A stretch of DNA of 64,000 bases, from positions 88,377 through 152,376 of the forward strand of contig NZ_AULW01000030.1 of assembly GCF_000422485.1 (NCBI RefSeq). Reading direction: 5' to 3'. Every line of letters starts with the position of its first letter. The first letter of the stretch is position 1. The notes beneath the pieces are model-generated. The model ran no database searches. It was not told where the DNA came from and was given only the letters and a program-made list of their open reading frames with translations. This stretch comes from Paenibacillus pasadenensis DSM 19293. GTDB lineage: Bacteria; Bacillota; Bacilli; Paenibacillales; Paenibacillaceae. Of this stretch, positions 59,351-64,000 are shown one piece after another. The translations under genes and the position numbers were made by a program.

Positions 59351-60838
59351 TTAGGACAACATCTGCTTGGCCGTCGATCGCGCGCGCCGGAGAGGCCGAA
59401 GCGCAAGCGCGACGAGCGCCGCAATGACAAGCGCAAGCTGCGGCCAGGTGCTGGTCCAGGACGGATACAGGCTGATCGAAGCCAGCTCCGGAAGCCGGCT
59501 GTCTGAGGCAAGCGGCAACATGCCTGCCATCTGGAGGCTGTGGATGCCGGAGCCGAGGAATTTGAAGCATAGGTAGAACACGACCGCGCTAGAAACCAAA
59601 AATAGAGGCCGCAGCGGCAGTCTCGTCCCTGCCAGCTTGATCGCTCCGGCGACCGCCGCGAGCATCGCCAAGCCTGCTGCGAGGCCTGCCAGCAGCATCG
59701 GCAGCGAAAGCTTGCCGGCGAGCCCGATGAGGAAGATCGCCGTCTCGACGCCCTCTCTGGCGACCGCCAGGAAGGCGAGCGCCGCGAAGCCGATCCCGCT
59801 GCCCGCCGAGCTTGTCCGGTCGGCTCGCGTCCGCAGCCGCGCGCCGCGCCGCCGGATGTCGGCTTGCCGATGGAGCCAGTAGCTGACATACAGGAGCATG
59901 ACGCTTGACAGCAGGCCGGTCCAGCCGTTCAGCAGCATGCTGCTCGTGCCGGCGACGGCGCTCGTCAGCCAGATGGCGATGGCTGCGGCGGCTCCGATGC
60001 TGACGAGCAGTCCGACCGCAGTGCCGGCAGCGATCCATCGCTTGGGGCGTCTAGCGGAGGAGCGGTCGGCCGCGATGCCGAGCGCTCCGATGACGAGCAC
60101 CGCCTCCATCCCCTCCCGAAACGGAATGAGCGCCGCGTCGAGCCATGTGAAGCCGGCATCGGCGAGCGGAGCGAGCGACTGCGCCATCCGGCCGAGCACC
60201 TCCGAGGCGAGCGGTCGTTGCTTCTCGTTCGTCAGATAGGCGTCCGCCAGCACGAGATCCCGCTCGGCGTCATGATAGACGGCTGCGGACTTGCCGACGA
60301 CATCGCCTTCCACCGACAGCCACTCCTGCTGCAGACGCTTGACGAGCCGCGAAGCCTCGGCCCATTGCTGACGATCCGCCAGCGCCTTCGCCTCCAGCAG
60401 CTGCGTGGAATAGCGCGAGAGCGTCATGCCGGAGCTGCCTTGCGCATAAGCGCCATCTTCGTAGGCATGCAGGGAGAAGCGCAGCGAGGACGCGGCGTCG
60501 GCCGCCTTCTCCGCTTCGTTGCCGAGCAGCGCCAGCGACAAGGCCGCGATCTGCCGGTCGATCTCGAGCGCCAGATCGAGGGACTCCGACTTCACGCCTG
60601 CCTTATGGCCGGACCACCATTTTTTGAGCTCCTTCGCCGCACTCTGCGCCCCCGCTTCATCTTGCAGCTGCAGCTTGTCGTACAGCCGATCCGCGATGGC
60701 CGCGGCTCCTGCTTGCGTGCTTGTCGCCGCAGCCGCAGCGCTTGCCGCAGTCAAGATGGCGCACAGGCCTAGCACAAGAGTCAGCGCCAGAAGCATGGAG
60801 AAGCGACGCGGACGGCTTGCTTCATCGCTTCGGTCCAT
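59351..60838 (-). CDS. efeU: EfeU ferrous/ferric iron permease
   Basis: 495 residues. A long extracytoplasmic N-terminal region (about 40-235) follows a signal or anchor helix, then seven transmembrane helices of the OFeT/FTR1 family. REGME and REGVE (REGxE) are the two iron-binding motifs of the channel. It imports iron. ATG 60838 has GAGGGGG upstream. It is first in the order efeU-efeO-efeB under the Fur box at 60857-60871. The N-terminal domain seen here is common in Firmicute EfeU. Confidence 0.92.
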   Translation of the reverse strand: MDRSDEASRPRRFSMLLALTLVLGLCAILTAASAAAAATSTQAGAAAIADRLYDKLQLQDEAGAQSAAKELKKWWSGHKAGVKSESLDLALEIDRQIAALSLALLGNEAEKAADAASSLRFSLHAYEDGAYAQGSSGMTLSRYSTQLLEAKALADRQQWAEASRLVKRLQQEWLSVEGDVVGKSAAVYHDAERDLVLADAYLTNEKQRPLASEVLGRMAQSLAPLADAGFTWLDAALIPFREGMEAVLVIGALGIAADRSSARRPKRWIAAGTAVGLLVSIGAAAAIAIWLTSAVAGTSSMLLNGWTGLLSSVMLLYVSYWLHRQADIRRRGARLRTRADRTSSAGSGIGFAALAFLAVAREGVETAIFLIGLAGKLSLPMLLAGLAAGLAMLAAVAGAIKLAGTRLPLRPLFLVSSAVVFYLCFKFLGSGIHSLQMAGMLPLASDSRLPELASISLYPSWTSTWPQLALVIAALVALALRPLRRARSTAKQMLS

Positions 60839-60856
60839 TGCGTCCCCCTCTTTCAT

Positions 60857-60871
60857 TGATAACCATTATCA
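60857..60871. promoter_or_regulatory. Fur box of efeUOB
   Basis: TGATAACCATTATCA matches the 7-1-7 Fur consensus TGATAATNATTATCA at all but one or two positions. It lies just upstream of efeU. Confidence 0.85.
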
Positions 60872-60944
60872 TTTGACAGTTAAATCTTATAGTTGTGAAT
60901 AGTTGATTGTCAATTAGAAATATCAAGTCCGGTTTTCGAGAACG

Positions 60945-60977
60945 AAAAAACCGGCCTCCCGATAGGGGAAGCCGGTT
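60945..60977 (-). terminator. Terminator of the CDF transporter gene
   Basis: AACCGGC(TCCC) pairs with (GGGGA)GCCGGTT, with T6 on the minus strand. Confidence 0.8.
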
Positions 60978-60994
60978 CGTGCCGCATCACTGCA

Positions 60995-61981
60995 TCAGTT
61001 TTCCGTCGCCGGCTGCCAGCGCTTCACGCCGTCGTCCTCGACGATGCCGAGATTGACGTCGACGATGTTGGCATCGGCCAGCAGGCTGTCGCGCACCCGG
61101 TACTTGATGTCGTCCGCGTCCGCGAGCGACAGGCCGGAGACGAGCTCGATCGTGCCGTCGACATGATAATAGCGGCCTTCCTGAATGATCCGCAGCTGGA
61201 AGATGTCCGTCACCTGCGGATCGGCGACGATGATCGCGGCGACCCGCTCCTCCACGTCCTTCGGCGCGGCGACGCCGATCAGGCCGACCATGTTGTCGTA
61301 GCCGACGCGGAAGGCGACGCCGACCATGAGGAAGCCGATCAGGATCGAGGAGATGCCGTCGAGCAGGGCGAAGCTCGTCAGCGAGGTGACGACGACCGCG
61401 ATGAGCGCGAGCAGCGCGCCCGTCGTGGCGACGAGGTCCTCGTAGAACACGAGGCGCGTCGGCGGCGCGGCGCGGCCGACGTTGCGGAACGCCGCCGACA
61501 CGACGCCCATTCCTTTCGCCTCTACCCTCGCTTCATGCGTAATTTCCTTCATCGCCTTGATCAGCACAAACAGATCGACCGCGAGCGAGAGCAGCAGCAC
61601 GCCGACATTGAGCCAGAAGCCGCTCGACTCCGACGGATGCTTCAATAAATGAAAGCCCTCGTGGATCGTCTCGTACGCCATGATCGTCACGACGAGCACG
61701 GCGATCATGCAGAAAATATTGATCACCCGTCCGAAGCCGGTCGGGAACCGCTTGGTCGGGCTTTTCTCCGCGAGCACGCTGCCTCCGAAGACGAACGCCT
61801 GGTTGATCGCATCGGCGATCGAGTGCATCATCGAGGCGAACATCGCTCCGCTTCCCGTCGTCGCGGCCGCGATTCCTTTTACGATCGCCAGGCCGGTATT
61901 GCCGACCGCCGCCGTGCCCGACGAGGTATTTCCTTTCTTGACTAGCTGCCAGAAGCCTGACTGTTCCGCAGAGCTGCTCAT
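60995..61981 (-). CDS. Cation diffusion facilitator (CDF) transporter
   Basis: 328 residues with six transmembrane helices and a C-terminal cytoplasmic domain. The motif MFASMMHSIADAINQAF near residue 47 is the HxxxD metal site of helix 2 (H53, D57). The helix 5 site has EDLVATTGALLAL with its Asp. Members export Zn, Fe or Mn. GGGAGGTAAAGG precedes the ATG. Possible partner of cadA in metal control. Confidence 0.9.
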   Translation of the reverse strand: MSSSAEQSGFWQLVKKGNTSSGTAAVGNTGLAIVKGIAAATTGSGAMFASMMHSIADAINQAFVFGGSVLAEKSPTKRFPTGFGRVINIFCMIAVLVVTIMAYETIHEGFHLLKHPSESSGFWLNVGVLLLSLAVDLFVLIKAMKEITHEARVEAKGMGVVSAAFRNVGRAAPPTRLVFYEDLVATTGALLALIAVVVTSLTSFALLDGISSILIGFLMVGVAFRVGYDNMVGLIGVAAPKDVEERVAAIIVADPQVTDIFQLRIIQEGRYYHVDGTIELVSGLSLADADDIKYRVRDSLLADANIVDVNLGIVEDDGVKRWQPATEN

Positions 61982-62032
61982 CGTTTCCTTTACCTCCCAA
62001 AATTTTCAGACTGAGCGATTATACGCCGGCTT

Positions 62033-62084
62033 GGCCCGATCGGGTTCATAAAATCGTCACAGATGATTTTAACCCGGATCGGCC
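62033..62084. repeat. Large inverted repeat upstream of the CDF gene
   Basis: Arms GGCCCGATCGGGTT (62033-62046) and AACCCGGATCGGCC (62071-62084), with an inner AAAATC (62050-62055) and GATTTT (62065-62070). It lies about 50 bases upstream of the CDF ATG on the minus strand, where it could act as an attenuator or operator. The rest of 61982-62319 shows no gene. Confidence 0.45.
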
Positions 62085-62319
62085 GGTTTGGAACATCCTG
62101 GCTTCACCAGCGGTTAAACCATCCCGAACATGGACATAGTAGGCGCATCCTGCCGAATGTTTGAACAGAATGTGAACGCTTCGAAAAGATGGGAACAGAA
62201 GGCGGCCCTCGTTCGTAGAACGTCTTGGCTGCAGCCGACAGGCGCGGGCCTGTCCGAGCCGCATGCCGCTGCTTTTCATTTGAATGGGAGGTGAATCCCT
62301 CGCCCATGAGGGAAAGAAC

Positions 62320-63636
62320 GTGGATGCTGTGACCGCCGTCAACCTATTGATTCTGGCCCTATTGATCGTTGCTACCGCCTTTTTTGTCGGCTCGGAATTC
62401 GCCGTCGTCAAAATCCGGATGTCCCGCCTCGACCAGCTGATCGCGGAAGGCCATCCGAAGGCGCCGATCGCCAAAAAAGTGGCAACCGATCTGGACTACT
62501 ATCTGTCCGCCTGCCAGCTCGGCATCACCGTCACCGCGCTCGGACTCGGCGCGATCGGCAAGCCCGCCGTCGAGAGTCTGCTTATGCCGGTGTTCAACTG
62601 GCTGGACCTGTCGGCATCCGCCGCGTCCGCCGCTTCGTATGCGATCGCGTTCATGCTCGTGACGTTCCTGCACGTCGTCGTCGGCGAAATGGCGCCGAAG
62701 ACGCTCGCGATCCAATTTTCCGAAAAAATGACGCTGCTGCTCGCCGGCCCACTTTATTGGTTCGGCAAGCTGATGTACCCGCTCATCTGGGCCTTGAACG
62801 GCACCTCCCGCCTGCTGCTGCGCAGCGTGGGCATCCGGCCCGCGGGACATGAGCAGGCTTATACGGAGGAGGAGCTCCGACTCGTCCTCGCCCAAAGCTC
62901 GGAAGGCGGCGAGATCCGCGCCGAGCAGCTCGATTACCTGGACAATGTGTTCTCGTTCGACGAGCGCACCGCCAAGGACGTCATGGTGCCCCGCACGTCG
63001 ATCGTCGCGATCGACAGTAGCATGGAGGCCGAAGCGATCATCCGCCTGCTCGACGAATCGAACTATACCCGCTATCCCGTCGTCGAGGGAGGCAACCGCG
63101 ACCGCATCCTCGGCGTCGTGAACGTGAAGCGCATGCTGCCGCATATCGTCGCCGGACGCCCGCTCGAGCTGCAGGCTTTCCTGCGGGACGTCCCGTCCGT
63201 GCTTGAAGTGACGCCTCTGCAGGAGGCGATGAAACGAATGCAGCAGGAGCGCATCCATATGGCCGTCGTCATCGACGAGTACGGCGGCACCTCCGGCATC
63301 CTGACGATGGAGGACATCCTCGAGGAGCTCGTCGGCGAGATCCGCGACGAGTTCGACGCCGACGAGATCGCCGACATCCGCTCCCTTGGGGACGCGGAAT
63401 ACGAAGTGAGCGGACTCGTGCTGCTCGACGAGCTCGAGCAGGAGTTCGGCCTGCGTTTCGAGGAGCAGGAAGACGTCGATACGATCGGCGGCTGGATCCG
63501 GCTGCATGCCGGAGAAGCTCCGGCCGTCGGCGACCGGATCGAAAAGGCCGGCGCCGTCTGGACGGTCGCCGAGACCGATCCGTTCCGCATCACGCGCGTC
63601 AAGCTGCAGCTGCCTGCCCGCACCGAAGCCGAATAA
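62320..63636 (+). CDS. HlyC/CorC-family (DUF21-CBS) membrane protein
   Basis: About 438 residues. DUF21 (CNNM) domain with three to four transmembrane helices (residues about 5-190), followed by two CBS repeats (about 205-330: MVPRTSIVAID; VVIDEYGGTSGILTMEDILEELVGEI) and a CorC_HlyC domain at the end. This family handles Mg efflux or co-import in Firmicutes. The start is GTG 62320 with GAGGGAAAG upstream; an in-frame ATG at 62284 lacks a good site. No Mg-sensing leader is recognised. Confidence 0.88.
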   Translation: MDAVTAVNLLILALLIVATAFFVGSEFAVVKIRMSRLDQLIAEGHPKAPIAKKVATDLDYYLSACQLGITVTALGLGAIGKPAVESLLMPVFNWLDLSASAASAASYAIAFMLVTFLHVVVGEMAPKTLAIQFSEKMTLLLAGPLYWFGKLMYPLIWALNGTSRLLLRSVGIRPAGHEQAYTEEELRLVLAQSSEGGEIRAEQLDYLDNVFSFDERTAKDVMVPRTSIVAIDSSMEAEAIIRLLDESNYTRYPVVEGGNRDRILGVVNVKRMLPHIVAGRPLELQAFLRDVPSVLEVTPLQEAMKRMQQERIHMAVVIDEYGGTSGILTMEDILEELVGEIRDEFDADEIADIRSLGDAEYEVSGLVLLDELEQEFGLRFEEQEDVDTIGGWIRLHAGEAPAVGDRIEKAGAVWTVAETDPFRITRVKLQLPARTEAE

Positions 63637-64000
63637 GTCTTTCAAGGGGTCCATCCAACATTTTGACGAAAATATACTCTAAGGATTTTTCTATATAAAA
63701 AAGCCAACGTTTCTTATACTTAAGGAATCACCGACTATTTGAGGTTGATCTTATTTCCGATTCTTTTCTCTTTTATATTCTTGGTAATCCCCCTAGCCCT
63801 TGCAAAGTAGGGAGGGTTTGCTTCTTTTGGATGGAATCATTTGGATAGATTGAGGCTAATAAATTTCAAGGTTTCTTAGCGTACGCTTTCCGCGTTTTGT
63901 TGGCAATACCCCGGTTGACTGTCCAGGGCAAGGGGAGCGAAAACCCGTCCTCCTGCATATATCAAACATAGGGTAGCTACACCTCCTTTGTCATGGACCT
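63637..64000. other. Gene-free window end
   Basis: Some AT-rich stretches and no frame with a start, ribosome site and coding character. A 30-codon minus-strand frame just before 64000 (AAAGGAGGTG upstream of an ATG near 63968) is the only candidate, and I consider it too short to call. It might be the start of a gene or an RNA beyond the window. Confidence 0.5.

Noticed and set aside
63940..64000. CACCTCCTTT near the end as a 16S rRNA 3' end
   Set aside because: The preceding bases do not match the conserved 16S tail, so this is simply the reverse complement of a strong ribosome binding site.
1..64000. CRISPR arrays, tRNA or rRNA genes, and IS elements with transposase
   Set aside because: No regularly spaced 25-40 bp repeats with unique spacers, no tRNA-like cloverleaf, no rRNA core sequence and no transposase frame were seen.

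Overview
The window looks like chromosomal DNA of a high-GC, spore-former-type Firmicute, most likely Paenibacillus or a close relative (Paenibacillaceae). The reasons are strong AAGGAGG-type ribosome binding sites, frequent TTG/GTG starts, Firmicute-style LexA, Fur and cre sites, a bacillithiol-type reductase (YpdA), a XerS-like recombinase, a GH11 xylanase with a CBM36-like module, and PadR-DUF1048 and XpaC/TelA-type loci. This is inferred from gene content; there are no rRNA or tRNA genes.

Layout. 1-6.7 kb: SgrR-type regulator (cut by the window edge), HAD phosphatase, a small gene under two LexA-like boxes, an orphan PhnC-like ABC ATPase, a DUF3298 protein, a diverged APC permease and a YiiM-type MOSC protein. 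6.7-9.8 kb: ypdA, an acidic hypothetical gene and a XerS-like tyrosine recombinase lie between two same-orientation copies of a dif-like sequence. 9.8-16 kb: membrane phosphoesterase, secreted protein, a Cd/Zn efflux ATPase with a divergent ArsR-family sensor, and a second tyrosine recombinase with an inverted repeat just upstream. 16-19.6 kb: Gfo/Idh/MocA oxidoreductase, AraC regulator and YtoI-like CBS protein. 19.9-23.4 kb: a coupled glyoxylate-shunt operon (aceA, aceB) framed by two mini zinc-ribbon proteins. 23.9-27.7 kb: a structured leader and a membrane protein / binding-protein-VWA / TelA operon. 27.8-29.6 kb: LysM protein and methyltransferase.

29.7-42.6 kb is a catabolic or acyl-processing cluster: acyl-CoA ligase, a 1105-residue MalT/BTAD-like regulator, a complete Liv-type ABC importer, a 58-residue protein, a KASIII-like enzyme, an alpha/beta hydrolase and a FabG-like reductase. 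Most genes overlap by ATGA, so they are probably translated as one unit importing and processing an unidentified acid. 42.7-45.9 kb: a PadR-DUF1048-DUF1048-ABC exporter operon and an SRPBCC protein.

45.9-49.9 kb is a patch of visibly lower GC. It holds a nucleotidyltransferase killed by one nonsense codon, a promoter followed by a purine-riboswitch-like aptamer with changed ligand-pocket bases, the Rieske oxygenase it should control, a Cof-type phosphatase and a Crp/Fnr regulator. The riboswitch-Rieske pair is the most promising undescribed system here.

50-64 kb: GH11 xylanase with a cre site over its -10 box, DUF1801 protein, short UvrA-like ATPase, a His-rich PadR regulator with twin operators, an MFS transporter, the Fur-controlled efeUOB iron-uptake operon, a CDF transporter and a HlyC/CorC-type CBS protein. 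The last 360 bases hold no gene that I can defend.
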